A stretch of 64,000 nucleotides of DNA, taken from a virus. A program made the position numbers and the translations under genes. The notes beneath the pieces are model-generated. The model worked only from the letters and a program-made list of their open reading frames with translations, ran no database searches and had not been told where the DNA came from. Below are positions 15,690 to 24,121 of the stretch, piece by piece (the stretch's first letter is position 1; every line of letters starts with the position of its first letter). The stretch covers positions 1 through 64,000 of the IMG/VR virus record IMGVR_UViG_3300035180_002599; one strand, 5' to 3'.

Positions 15690-16438
15690 GAACATTCGTT
15701 TGTGGTGATGTTCACGGAAAAATTGATATTAAAAAACTAAGTACTGAGTTTTGGCCTGAACAAAGAGAATTAACTAAAGAAGATGTGTTAATTCAGTTAG
15801 GTGATTTTGGTTGGATTTGGCATCCTTTAGCTCAGAATAATCCAGAACAAGATTATTGGCTTAATTGGTTAGGTACTAGAAAATATACATTGCTTGTTGT
15901 TCTTGGAAATCATGAAAATTATGATGAAATTGAGCAATTACCTGAGTGTCAAAAATTTAATGGAACTGTTCAATATTTAGAAGTTTCCGGAAGACATGGA
16001 GATGGTATAATTTATTTTGCTAAACGTGGCGAAGTTTATGAAATTAACAATAAAAAGTTCTGGGCTTTTGGCGGAGCTTTAAGCATAGATAAAGACATCA
16101 GAACTCCTGGAGTTTCATGGTGGGAAGGTGAATTGCCATCTTGGTGGGATTATGAGTATGGAATGAAACAGCTAGATAAAATAAATTGGAATGTTGATTA
16201 TGTAATATCTCATACTTGCCCAGTTAATATAGTGAATGAAATAATCCATAAAACACCATATACTGAAGGTAAGTTCAAAGATCCTGTAGCCGTATATTTC
16301 TTTGAGATTTACAAAAAACTTTTATTCAAAGAATGGCATTTTGGACATTTTCATGAAGATATTAGATTGGATTACACTAATACGGGTGATGGAATTTTTC
16401 ATGTGCATTATAATAACAAACCGTTTGAATTAATCTAA
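15686..16438 (+). CDS. Metallophosphoesterase
   Basis: A 250-residue calcineurin-like phosphoesterase with ordered metal motifs: GDVHG (residues 7-11), GDFGW (about 43), GNHEN (about 74), the ISHTCP region and GHFHED near the C-terminus. These bind two metal ions and hydrolyse phosphomonoesters or diesters. Its substrate is unknown; phage relatives include protein or nucleotide phosphatases. It follows a small membrane gene with an overlapping start. Confidence 0.85.
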   Translation: MRTFVCGDVHGKIDIKKLSTEFWPEQRELTKEDVLIQLGDFGWIWHPLAQNNPEQDYWLNWLGTRKYTLLVVLGNHENYDEIEQLPECQKFNGTVQYLEVSGRHGDGIIYFAKRGEVYEINNKKFWAFGGALSIDKDIRTPGVSWWEGELPSWWDYEYGMKQLDKINWNVDYVISHTCPVNIVNEIIHKTPYTEGKFKDPVAVYFFEIYKKLLFKEWHFGHFHEDIRLDYTNTGDGIFHVHYNNKPFELI

Positions 16439-16440
16439 TA

Positions 16441-16462
16441 TTAAGATTAATCTGATATAATT
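16441..16462 (+). promoter_or_regulatory. Host-type promoter
   Basis: TTAAGATTAATCTGATATAATT about 25 bases before the next gene. Confidence 0.65.
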
Positions 16463-16486
16463 ACTGTATCAAAAGAAGGATAGAAG

Positions 16487-16804
16487 ATGAATTACACAGG
16501 AATTTTCTTTGATGATGGGACACATATGACTTGGAATTTTGGATATCCACTTACTTATCCAGAAGGTGTGACTCCAGGTGACCTTTGTACGGTTTCAATT
16601 TATGGACGATATGAAGATGAAGATGTTGCATGTTTTTTAGTGGATTTTGATGGAAAATTGAATCAACCATCCGGAACTTTATTACATATTACAACCAAAG
16701 TTGAAAATGGCTCTAAGCCAGTAATGAGCGGGTTAAGAGCAACTGAACATTATGAGAAAATTGAAAATTTTTCTCCATTTACTATTACAGGAGTGTGGAA
16801 ATAA
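16487..16804 (+). CDS. Unknown protein
   Basis: A 105-residue, probably beta-rich acidic protein (YGRYEDEDVACFLVDFDGKL). Its stop overlaps the next start (TAATG). No family recognised. Confidence 0.5.
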   Translation: MNYTGIFFDDGTHMTWNFGYPLTYPEGVTPGDLCTVSIYGRYEDEDVACFLVDFDGKLNQPSGTLLHITTKVENGSKPVMSGLRATEHYEKIENFSPFTITGVWK

Positions 16805-17280
16805 TGGGAATGTTTGATACTTTTTATGACAAAAATTTGAAATGTGTTAATGGTTGTGATTTATCAAAAACTGGATTTCAAACTAAAGTTTTTGACTGTG
16901 ATTTAGGACATTATTCAGTTGGTGAACCAGTGAATGGATCTAGCGAATTTCTAGATACATTCAAATCCACTAATAATTGCCCTCATTGTGGACAAGTCAA
17001 TGAAGTCACAGGTGTAGTATCTTCTAATGTTTTCCTTGGATTTATAGAAACTGGGGTAGAGTGTTATGATTCATTTTTTGAGACAAAGCTTCGCATAAAC
17101 GAACTTAAAGCTGAGCTTAATGCACTAAAATCACAAGCTTTTAAAACAGTAAAAATCTATGATATGATAGAAGCTGGTGAAGGTATTTCTGATTTTTATA
17201 GAACATTGTGGGATCTAGGAGAACATACCAATAATTTTATTCTTAGTCAAAATATGGAAAAATTAAAGAAACTTCTATAA
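16804..17280 (+). CDS. Zinc-ribbon protein, unknown
   Basis: A 158-residue protein starting at the ATG that overlaps the upstream stop; an in-frame GTG slightly upstream is less likely. It has two Cys pairs (CVNGC and CPHC), consistent with a zinc ribbon, and then a helical segment (LRINELKAELNALKSQ). It starts MGMFDTFYD, a beginning seen in small phage zinc-ribbon proteins. Confidence 0.55.
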   Translation: MGMFDTFYDKNLKCVNGCDLSKTGFQTKVFDCDLGHYSVGEPVNGSSEFLDTFKSTNNCPHCGQVNEVTGVVSSNVFLGFIETGVECYDSFFETKLRINELKAELNALKSQAFKTVKIYDMIEAGEGISDFYRTLWDLGEHTNNFILSQNMEKLKKLL

Positions 17281-17444
17281 GAAAGATTATTGGAATTACA
17301 ATAATTTTAGGTAGTCTTATTTTTTTCTAAGCGACTGTTATTGAAGAAAAAATAAATGCAAATAAAGAAATTGAATTTGCTAAATCTAGATTGCAACAAC
17401 AAATTTTCAGCAATTCAGTTATTTGGTCTAAAGAATGTAATTAA
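17277..17444 (+). pseudogene. Probable remnant of a small membrane-anchored gene
   Basis: In one frame a hydrophobic anchor (IIGITIILGSLIFF) is followed by a single TAA and then 37 codons of well-formed helical sequence (EEKINANKEIEFAKSRLQQQ) ending in a normal stop. No ATG or RBS is seen. This looks like a decayed signal-anchored protein; chance cannot be excluded. Confidence 0.35.
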
Positions 17445-17458
17445 AAAAATTAATATTC

Positions 17459-17482
17459 TTTTAAGATTATTCTGATATAATT
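17459..17482 (+). promoter_or_regulatory. Host-type promoter
   Basis: TTTTAAGATTATTCTGATATAATT, close to the window consensus. Confidence 0.65.
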
Positions 17483-17514
17483 ATTGTATCAAAAGAAAGA
17501 CAGAAGGATTACAT

Positions 17515-17808
17515 ATGATTTTAGCAACAGGTTATGTTTATGGAAAGTATTGGGGAGGAGGCGAAAGTGCTTATAAAGCACATAATCTTTCATTTGAAAC
17601 CCGAGAAGAATTGGTAAAACATTTAAGCGAACTTAAATCATTTAATGAATTGGATTCCGGTTTGGGTTATCAAGAAGTAATTGGTGGTATTTACGCAGTC
17701 CAGGAAATAAAATATGTTGATGATTGGACAATGACAAGACAATTAGATGAGGTTACTTTTGGAAACCTCAGCGATGAACAATTTGATTTTGTTTATGATT
17801 TAATTTAA
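17515..17808 (+). CDS. Unknown protein
   Basis: A 97-residue acidic protein with AAGGA before the start. It has GYVYGKYWGGGESAYKAH near the N-terminus. No family recognised. Confidence 0.5.
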   Translation: MILATGYVYGKYWGGGESAYKAHNLSFETREELVKHLSELKSFNELDSGLGYQEVIGGIYAVQEIKYVDDWTMTRQLDEVTFGNLSDEQFDFVYDLI

Positions 17809-17818
17809 AGGAAAGATT

Positions 17819-18217
17819 ATGGCTACACGTTCACGAATTGGAATTAAACTAGAAAATGGTTATGTTCGTTCTATATACGCTCATTGGGATGGATATCCAT
17901 CCGGTAATGGTAATATTTTGTTTAATTATTACACTGATGTAACAAAAATTAACCAGCTATTGGATTTGGGTGATGTTTCTTCTTTGCAAAAAGAAATTGC
18001 CCCTCCAGAGGAACTTATTGAGTTTCATTCATTTGAAAACCCAGTTGAAAATGTAACCACATTTTATCATAGAGATAGAGGTGAGCGAGAACATCCTGCA
18101 CAAATTTCAACAGAAAAACAATTTTATGTTGATTTATCTGAAGAATATAATTATTTGTTCAAAGATGGAAAATGGTTTGTTAATGGTGAAGAATTGACTA
18201 AAGAGATGATTAAATGA
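17819..18217 (+). CDS. Conserved phage protein of unknown function
   Basis: This 132-residue protein starts MATRSRIGIKLENGYVRSIY followed by AHWDGYPSGNG, a signature of a small protein family common in T4-like and other phages. Its function is unknown. It overlaps the next gene by 4 bases. Confidence 0.65.
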   Translation: MATRSRIGIKLENGYVRSIYAHWDGYPSGNGNILFNYYTDVTKINQLLDLGDVSSLQKEIAPPEELIEFHSFENPVENVTTFYHRDRGEREHPAQISTEKQFYVDLSEEYNYLFKDGKWFVNGEELTKEMIK

Positions 18218-18438
18218 TACTAACTTCAGTAGGTTGCAAACCCTTAGACACCTTAAAGTCGGGCGGAAAAGTAAGAGTTAATTCATTCGATAATGATTGT
18301 TTATTAGTAGATTTAGAAACTGGGTTTGTGACCATAATCCGGGATGCTAAAATTTCTATAGGTGATACAATTATAATAACCGGAAATTTTTATATTTCAG
18401 GTTCTAGTAATCCATTTATTGGATATTTTGATATATAA
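18214..18438 (+). CDS. Unknown small protein
   Basis: A 74-residue protein that is probably an all-beta barrel by hydrophobic pattern (GDTIIITGNFYISGSSNPF). Its start overlaps the upstream stop. No family recognised. Confidence 0.45.
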   Translation: MILTSVGCKPLDTLKSGGKVRVNSFDNDCLLVDLETGFVTIIRDAKISIGDTIIITGNFYISGSSNPFIGYFDI

Positions 18439-18446
18439 GGAAGAAT

Positions 18447-18836
18447 ATGTTTAAAAATATTAATGAGCTTAGAAAAGAGCTAATGTTATCTAAAAAAACA
18501 GATAAAACAAAAGCAAACGTTTTAACAATGTTACTTTCAGAAACTCTGAATATTGCAAAATCAGATAAAAACAGAGAACCTACAGAAGCCGATATCCAAA
18601 CAGCAGTAAAAAGGCTGATAAAAAAAGCTGAACAAAGTATTTCTTTTGGAGTACAATGTGCAGATCTAGAGTTAAATATTTTGAAAACTATGATTCCGGA
18701 ACAAATGTCTGAAGAAGATATTAAAACATATGTTGATAAATTTAAGGAAATTCATGGATCTAACAAAGGTTTGATTATGAAAGAGCTTAAAAACATTCCG
18801 GGAATGAATATGAGTGTAGCTTCTAAATTAATTTAA
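18447..18836 (+). CDS. YqeY / GatB-tail-like protein
   Basis: A 129-residue protein matching the YqeY domain that also ends GatB. Matching segments are an N-terminal helix with KTDKTKANVLTMLLSE, then REPTEADI, AVKRLIKKAEQSI, LELNILKTMIPEQMSEEDI and a C-terminal GMNMSVASKLI. The domain binds tRNA in the GatCAB amidotransferase; free YqeY is poorly characterised. In this tRNA-rich phage a tRNA-binding role is possible. Confidence 0.75.
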   Translation: MFKNINELRKELMLSKKTDKTKANVLTMLLSETLNIAKSDKNREPTEADIQTAVKRLIKKAEQSISFGVQCADLELNILKTMIPEQMSEEDIKTYVDKFKEIHGSNKGLIMKELKNIPGMNMSVASKLI

Positions 18837-18837
18837 T

Positions 18838-18860
18838 TTTAAGATTATTTTGATATAATT
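18838..18860 (+). promoter_or_regulatory. Host-type promoter
   Basis: TTTAAGATTATTTTGATATAATT, followed by ATTGTATC. Confidence 0.65.
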
Positions 18861-18888
18861 ATTGTATCAAAAGAAAGAAGGAGTTATC

Positions 18889-19143
18889 ATGAATGAGATT
18901 TGGTCAGATACAAATAGATTTAACCAGTCAGGTTATAGCGCATCTACAATTTTCCCAAAACGGGAAAATTATTTAGATGAAACTTTATTTAATGAAGATC
19001 TTGAACTGGCAAATTTAAGAGAAGAATCACATCAGGATTGGTTAGAGGAAGAGCGTCGTGATTACCGACGTAATACCCATGATTATTTTTCAGCTTCTTG
19101 TCGTGAATATTCACGTAGCATGAGAGAAAGAACAGGGCTTTAA
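18889..19143 (+). CDS. Unknown charged protein
   Basis: An 84-residue protein starting at an ATG with AAGGAG; an upstream in-frame TTG overlaps the promoter and is rejected. It is rich in Glu and Arg (WLEEERRDYRRN, REYSRSMRERTG) and probably helical. Confidence 0.55.
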   Translation: MNEIWSDTNRFNQSGYSASTIFPKRENYLDETLFNEDLELANLREESHQDWLEEERRDYRRNTHDYFSASCREYSRSMRERTGL

Positions 19144-19146
19144 TGT

Positions 19147-19172
19147 TTTTTTAAGCATTAATTTGTTATAAT
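19147..19172 (+). promoter_or_regulatory. Host-type promoter for the Ro-like gene
   Basis: TTTTTTAAGCATTAATTTGTTATAAT, about 80 bases before the ATG. The untranslated leader can form a TGTATTA/TAATACA hairpin. Confidence 0.6.
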
Positions 19173-19251
19173 GCATGTACAAAAAATGAGGTGCCGGAAC
19201 GGTTGTATTAGTCAGCAGACATAAAAAAGTTAATACAGAAAAGGAAAGAAA

Positions 19252-20670
19252 ATGAACAAATTCGTTGAAGCTATGACAAACGAAACTCAAACAGAAAATG
19301 GTGCAGTTGCATTTAAAAGTTCTATGAACAAAAACGTAGACTTGTTTTTCGCAGGTGCTGTTAAAACATCAGTAGATGAAGTAAAAAATCTCATCACAAA
19401 AGCATTTTCGGAAAATCGTTTGCTTGCTTTAAAAGTAGCGTTCTATCTTCGTGATGCTCGTGAAGGACAAGGTAAACGCGATGTTATTCGGGCATTGATT
19501 AAAGTTCTTGCTCGAGAAGATTCGGCTACATTGACAAAAATTTTGCCATTCATTCCTATGATTGGACGTTGGAAAGATGTTTTTGAAGACATGAGCATTT
19601 ATAATGCAGAACAGCTTTTAATGATTAAAAAAATGATTGAAGTTGGAGCACAAGACCCATCGACTGTTCAGTTAATGGCTAAATGGATGCCTCGTAAAGG
19701 CCAAAATGCAGTAATTTTGACAAAACTTTTAGGTTTGTCACCAAAAGAATATCGTCGTTTCATCGTTGATAATTCTAACACCGTTGAGCAATTGATGTGT
19801 GCTAAACAATGGAATGATATTGATTTTGAGAAAGTACCATCCGTGGCTTCTAAAATCTATCAAAAAGCGTTCATGCGTAATTCCGAAACTTATCAATCAT
19901 ATGTAAACTCACTTGTAAAAGGTGAAGCTAAAGTAAATGCATCTGTATTGTACCCACATGATATTGTTTCAGCAGTACTGCATGATCGTGGGAATATGAG
20001 CGTCTTAGACGCTCAATGGAAAGCGTTGCCAGATTATATGAGCGGTGCTGAGCGTTACAATGTATTGCCAGTAATTGATACATCTGGATCTATGTGTTCG
20101 ATTGCTTATGGAAATACTACATGTATGGATATTTCTGTAGGTTTAGGTGTGTATCTTTCACAACGAAACCGTGGCGCATTTAAAGATATGTGGTGTAATT
20201 TCGATTCAACCCCAACTTTTTATACACTAAAAAGTGGAACAATTGAACAAGTTGTAAAGGGATTGGATTATAGTAACTGGGGCGGATCAACAGATCTAAA
20301 TGCAGTTTTCTATAAATTACTTAACACTGCATTGCAAAATAATGTACCATCTGAGGACATGCCAAAAATTATTCTTATCATCTCTGATATGGAATTCAAT
20401 TTATGTGGACGTCTTAGCAACTATGAGAAAATCAAAGTGCAGTACCGTGAGGCTGGATATGAATGTCCAGCAATTGTATTTTGGAATGTACAATCTCGAA
20501 ATAATACAACACCAGTTCGCTTCAATGAAAAAGGTGTGGCACTGATTGGTGGTTATTCACCAGTCATCATGCAACAAATCTTGAAAGGTGGATTGAAAGA
20601 TCTTACACCTGAGGGAATTATGTTACAAACGGTTTCCGATAAATATAATTACCTTAACGGTCTTGTATAA
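19252..20670 (+). CDS. Ro60/TROVE-like (DUF2828-type) protein with vWA domain
   Basis: A 472-residue protein. The N-terminal half has the helical-repeat pattern of TROVE/DUF2828 proteins (VDLFFAGAV, LLALKVAFYLRDAREGQGKR, then a second helical block). The C-terminal half is a vWA domain with an intact MIDAS DTSGS at residues 266-270 and a D-F-N-L strand later. Ro60 proteins bind the ends of misfolded RNA and Y RNAs in a ring topped by vWA. The 80-base leader and the 230-base spacer downstream may hold partner RNAs. Function in a phage is unknown; RNA handling is inferred. Confidence 0.7.
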   Translation: MNKFVEAMTNETQTENGAVAFKSSMNKNVDLFFAGAVKTSVDEVKNLITKAFSENRLLALKVAFYLRDAREGQGKRDVIRALIKVLAREDSATLTKILPFIPMIGRWKDVFEDMSIYNAEQLLMIKKMIEVGAQDPSTVQLMAKWMPRKGQNAVILTKLLGLSPKEYRRFIVDNSNTVEQLMCAKQWNDIDFEKVPSVASKIYQKAFMRNSETYQSYVNSLVKGEAKVNASVLYPHDIVSAVLHDRGNMSVLDAQWKALPDYMSGAERYNVLPVIDTSGSMCSIAYGNTTCMDISVGLGVYLSQRNRGAFKDMWCNFDSTPTFYTLKSGTIEQVVKGLDYSNWGGSTDLNAVFYKLLNTALQNNVPSEDMPKIILIISDMEFNLCGRLSNYEKIKVQYREAGYECPAIVFWNVQSRNNTTPVRFNEKGVALIGGYSPVIMQQILKGGLKDLTPEGIMLQTVSDKYNYLNGLV

Positions 20671-20671
20671 T

Positions 20672-20688
20672 AACGGATTTAGTCCGTT
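20672..20688 (+). terminator. Terminator-like hairpin
   Basis: AACGGA-TTTAG-TCCGTT directly after the Ro-like gene, followed by AGTTTAAAAA. Confidence 0.5.
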
Positions 20689-20689
20689 A

Positions 20690-20856
20690 GTTTAAAAATC
20701 ATTCGTTAGCTGCGTTAAAGCTAGATGTCGAATCAGCTTAAAAAATTGACGTTGGATGCAATGTGTTCTTTAAAAATTATTTCTGAATGAAATATTACAG
20801 CAACCAAAAAATATGAAAATAAGCTTAAGAAGCTAACCTTTTAGGGACACCTAATA
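20690..20856 (+). ncRNA. Possible structured RNA downstream of the Ro-like gene
   Basis: This spacer has no ORF. It contains several possible helices: TTAAAGCT with AGCTTAA, TAGCT with AGCTA, and TCATTC with GAATGA about 85 bases apart. Its position beside a Ro-like gene makes a Y-RNA-type partner conceivable. No Y RNA motif could be confirmed by eye. Confidence 0.25.
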
Positions 20857-20889
20857 ATTCAGGGATTTTTAATGATTTTTGCCCTGAAT
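20857..20889 (+). terminator. Terminator-like hairpin
   Basis: ATTCAGGG pairs with CCCTGAAT (8 bp) around a T-rich loop. It overlaps the region just before the next gene. Confidence 0.5.
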
Positions 20890-20902
20890 GATAAATAAAC
20901 AC

Positions 20903-21166
20903 ATGAAAATATTATTTCTTTTAATCACTCTAATTTTTATATGTCATAGCGACGAGCAATTAATAGAATCAATATCAGAGTCTAAGCTTAATTATCGAAT
21001 TGAAACAAAAAATAATACTATAACAGCTTCTTCTAGATATAAATTTTTTGAATACGATAATTCCTCCCTTAATTTCATTTATTTTTATAGAACCAAAATT
21101 GATGGTAATACTTTAGAAAGACGAACCACGGATGGATACAAGCTACTATTTCAATATAAATTTTAA
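20903..21166 (+). CDS. Secreted or envelope protein, unknown
   Basis: An 87-residue protein with an N-terminal signal peptide (MKILFLLITLIFICHS) followed by a small beta-rich domain. An in-frame ATG 15 bases upstream lies in the hairpin and is less likely. No RBS is obvious, so the start is uncertain. Confidence 0.5.
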   Translation: MKILFLLITLIFICHSDEQLIESISESKLNYRIETKNNTITASSRYKFFEYDNSSLNFIYFYRTKIDGNTLERRTTDGYKLLFQYKF

Positions 21167-21193
21167 TAAATAAAAATAAATTAAGGATAATTA

Positions 21194-22024
21194 ATGCATT
21201 ATAAAGATTTTTTATTTGAGAATTTAAATGAATATAGTCAAGAACGCTCTCAAGTCATTAAAATAGAAGAAGTTGTTAAATTAATAAAGACTGATTATTC
21301 AGAAGCTTGGAATAAATTAAATGAAGGTATTGTTCTTTACAGAGGAACTGAAAATAATTCTGATTTTATTATTACAGACCCCTCAATAGGTATTAGAAAT
21401 TCGGCAAACACTTTTAATTATTATACAGCTATTATAGATAATTCTAAGAGATGGAAAGGTTATCCTAAAAGATCTAAATCGGTTATATGCAGCACTTCAA
21501 TATCATATGCTGGAGGTTATGGTTCTGTTTTTTATGTGTTGCCAAAAAACGGATCTAATATAGGAGTAGCTCATGAAAGAGATTTTTGGGAATCATTTCC
21601 TATATTAACCCAACGTTTAGTTAAATTTGGATTCCGAGCTAAAACCTTACGAGGATTGAATTTAATAATAAATGCTCTTATATCTATAGCAGTTCCTAAT
21701 ATTAATCCTGATATTAAAGAATTTTCTACATTAGCTAAAACCTTAAAAGAAGTTGATGAGTATTTGAACAAAAAAGAATATTTGGAAGACGAAAACATAG
21801 ATCAAGAAATGTTGAAGAATTACATGGAGTTCTTAAATGTACACTCAGATGATAAAATTAACTGTTTAGAAGATATTGACAGTATATTAAATCCAGAAGA
21901 TAATAATTTCAAAAAATTCAAGCTAAGTGATTTCTCTATTAAAGGCGATCATGAGGTTTGGACAGACGGAAAATGTTTAATGATTAATGTTGATAAATTA
22001 GATTCATTAGGTGAATTATTATGA
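21194..22024 (+). CDS. ADP-ribosyltransferase-like protein with capsid-targeting-like N-terminus
   Basis: A 276-residue protein starting MHYKDFLFEN, with an L-F-E site at residues 7-9. ART-like order: IVLYRGTEN (R), YPKRSKSVICSTSISYAGGY (S-T-S) and, near the C-terminus, HEVWTDGKCLMI (candidate catalytic Glu). The next gene is a paralogue with the same three blocks (FYRGDK, YPKREYSVIGST, KEVWTDEDCVMI). It overlaps that gene by 4 bases. It probably modifies host proteins after injection, as T4 Alt does; this is inference from motifs and N-terminus. Confidence 0.6.
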   Translation: MHYKDFLFENLNEYSQERSQVIKIEEVVKLIKTDYSEAWNKLNEGIVLYRGTENNSDFIITDPSIGIRNSANTFNYYTAIIDNSKRWKGYPKRSKSVICSTSISYAGGYGSVFYVLPKNGSNIGVAHERDFWESFPILTQRLVKFGFRAKTLRGLNLIINALISIAVPNINPDIKEFSTLAKTLKEVDEYLNKKEYLEDENIDQEMLKNYMEFLNVHSDDKINCLEDIDSILNPEDNNFKKFKLSDFSIKGDHEVWTDGKCLMINVDKLDSLGELL

Positions 22025-22845
22025 GATTCTCTATTTTTTTACAAGAAAAACATGAAGGAACGAATAGAACAAAAGCTATCACTAAAAAGAAGTTAAAAGA
22101 ATTATTATCAGAATATAATGAAGATGAATTGCGAAATATTCTTGGTTCATCCGATAAATTTAATAAATTCTATAGAGGGGATAAGTTAAATAAATCTATA
22201 GGGTTCATTAGTCCTAAATTATCGAGAAGATTCTCTCCTTATGCTGCAAATAACTTTTATAATCTTTACTTATCTAATTCTAATGATTGGTCTGCATATC
22301 CTAAGCGTGAATATTCTGTAATTGGAAGTACAGGTTATGGCAAAGCATCTTCATATGCGGTTAATGAGCCTTTTATTTTGATACCTATTAAGAAAAATGC
22401 AAAAATAGGAATAGCCCCGGCTGATGATATATGGGATTCTTTCTTAAAAAAATTAGGTGATCTAAATAAAATAAACAAAATGGTAGGTAGAGCAGCTTCT
22501 ATTATTAATAAAAATTATTCTGGCTGGGATGAAAATTGGGAAAAAACTTTAGACATATTGAAATCTTTCAATAAAGATGCATTAAAGGGACTTGGATCTG
22601 GACAAATTGATAGCTTATTTGAAGATTTTCCGATGCTTAAAATGTTGATGAAGAGATATGATTCATTATACGATGCCTTAGAAGATAGAATGTCTCCAAA
22701 AGATAATGGGTTTTCAGTAGTAACTTTTGATAAATTCCTTACTGGTTCATATGGAAATAAAGAGGTCTGGACTGATGAGGATTGCGTTATGATAAAAGTT
22801 ACGGATTCTATAGATATCTTATATGAATTAACTAAAGGAAAGTAA
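22021..22845 (+). CDS. ADP-ribosyltransferase-like paralogue with capsid-targeting-like N-terminus
   Basis: A 274-residue paralogue of the preceding protein. It starts MRFSIFLQEK (L-Q-E at residues 7-9) and carries FYRGDK, YPKREYSVIGST, the region FILIPIKKNAKIGIAPADD, and KEVWTDEDCVMI near the C-terminus. The STS serine pair is reduced to ST-G, so activity may differ. It is coupled to its neighbours by an overlapping start and a two-base gap. Confidence 0.6.
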   Translation: MRFSIFLQEKHEGTNRTKAITKKKLKELLSEYNEDELRNILGSSDKFNKFYRGDKLNKSIGFISPKLSRRFSPYAANNFYNLYLSNSNDWSAYPKREYSVIGSTGYGKASSYAVNEPFILIPIKKNAKIGIAPADDIWDSFLKKLGDLNKINKMVGRAASIINKNYSGWDENWEKTLDILKSFNKDALKGLGSGQIDSLFEDFPMLKMLMKRYDSLYDALEDRMSPKDNGFSVVTFDKFLTGSYGNKEVWTDEDCVMIKVTDSIDILYELTKGK

Positions 22846-22847
22846 TA

Positions 22848-23579
22848 ATGACATTTAAGAAATTAATAGAAAGCATAGAAGACAAAGGAATACTTAAAGC
22901 TGTATTTATGGTTGCAGGACCTGGATCTGGAAAGACATTTATAGGTAAACAACTATTTGGGGAAATTCAGCCTAAAATTATTAATACTGATACCTATACA
23001 AGAGATTACTTCGGAATAGCTAAAGAAGCGTGGGATATTTTCTCTACTGAAACACCTAAATCAATTGTAGACAGATCTAAGCAATTGACTAAAGATCAAT
23101 TGTTTCTAAATATTAATTCAATGCTTCCTTTATTGATTGATAGTACAAGTTCTAACACTACATCATTATTCAAACGTGATGGTATTTTAAAATCTTTAGG
23201 GTATGAAACCGCAATGGTTTTTATTAAAGTTTCATTAGAAACTGCTATTCGTAGAAATGAAGAAAGAATAAAAAATGGAGAAGGCGGAGTATCAGAAGAA
23301 TTTCTTAAAGAAACTTATGGTAAAATTTCTGAAATTGAAGATTTTTATAAAGATAATTTTAAGAACTTTTATGTTATAATTAATGAGGATGATAACGCAT
23401 TTGATATATACTTACAAAAAAGATTTAAAGAGATTCAACGTTTTTATAACACACCAACTAGGAATCCAATAGGTATTAATGTGTTGAAAAAATTGAAAGA
23501 ATCCAAGGGTAAGTATATAACAGATAGTGAATTGTTTCCAAAAGACAGAGTAAAACAGATAATAGACGGATGGTATTAA
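22848..23579 (+). CDS. P-loop kinase (zeta-toxin / polynucleotide-kinase-like)
   Basis: A 243-residue protein with Walker A AGPGSGKT at residues 23-30, a DTYTRDYFG block after the second strand as in zeta-toxin or PNK-type kinases, DSTSSNTTSLF, and a basic lid ETAIRRNEERIKNGEGG. It begins MTFKKLIES, with an L-I-E site, so it may also be packaged. It could phosphorylate RNA ends, matching the RNA ligase and nucleotidyltransferases nearby, or act on UDP-sugars like zeta toxins. Confidence 0.7.
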   Translation: MTFKKLIESIEDKGILKAVFMVAGPGSGKTFIGKQLFGEIQPKIINTDTYTRDYFGIAKEAWDIFSTETPKSIVDRSKQLTKDQLFLNINSMLPLLIDSTSSNTTSLFKRDGILKSLGYETAMVFIKVSLETAIRRNEERIKNGEGGVSEEFLKETYGKISEIEDFYKDNFKNFYVIINEDDNAFDIYLQKRFKEIQRFYNTPTRNPIGINVLKKLKESKGKYITDSELFPKDRVKQIIDGWY

Positions 23580-23580
23580 G

Positions 23581-24111
23581 ATGATTGAAAATAAAGAAGA
23601 TTTAGAAATTGAGTTCAAAAAATGCTCTGAATTATTAATCTCAAATAACATTAATGAAATGTTAGAGAAAATAATAGAAATTTCGGAATCTCCTTTTAGT
23701 AAAGGCACTAGTGATTTCAAACTATTTGTAATAGATATTCTTTGGAATAAGCCGTTTTTAATGCTAATGTTAGTACACGCTTGGAATAAAAAACATCCAG
23801 GAAAAATGATTCCGAATTCAATAAGACGAGCGTTTAAATATCTGTTAGAATCTCATTTTTCGTATGATGAGTTAAATGATCTTGGAGTTTTTAATGGAAT
23901 ATCTATTAAAAATATAATTAAGATATCTAGACCGAAACCTTATCCAATGAAATTAGATATTGTAAAAGCTAGAGAATTTTATGATAAAGGTATAACCATT
24001 TATAAATCTGATATGCTATTCAATAAGCATATCTTAAATATTGAATTTGAAGAATTGGGAACAGGAACATTTTATCACTTTGAATGTTTTGTCATGTTAT
24101 TAGAAAAATAG
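23581..24111 (+). CDS. Unknown protein in the kinase/nucleotidyltransferase cluster
   Basis: A 176-residue, mainly helical protein starting one base after the kinase stop. It contains LLVHAWNKKHPGK-like and basic segments (MIPNSIRRAFKYLLES). The RRAFKYLL pattern and HAWNKKHPG recall the helical part of phage TROVE-like proteins, but this is weak. No firm family. Confidence 0.5.
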   Translation: MIENKEDLEIEFKKCSELLISNNINEMLEKIIEISESPFSKGTSDFKLFVIDILWNKPFLMLMLVHAWNKKHPGKMIPNSIRRAFKYLLESHFSYDELNDLGVFNGISIKNIIKISRPKPYPMKLDIVKAREFYDKGITIYKSDMLFNKHILNIEFEELGTGTFYHFECFVMLLEK

Positions 24112-24121
24112 AAGGATATAC

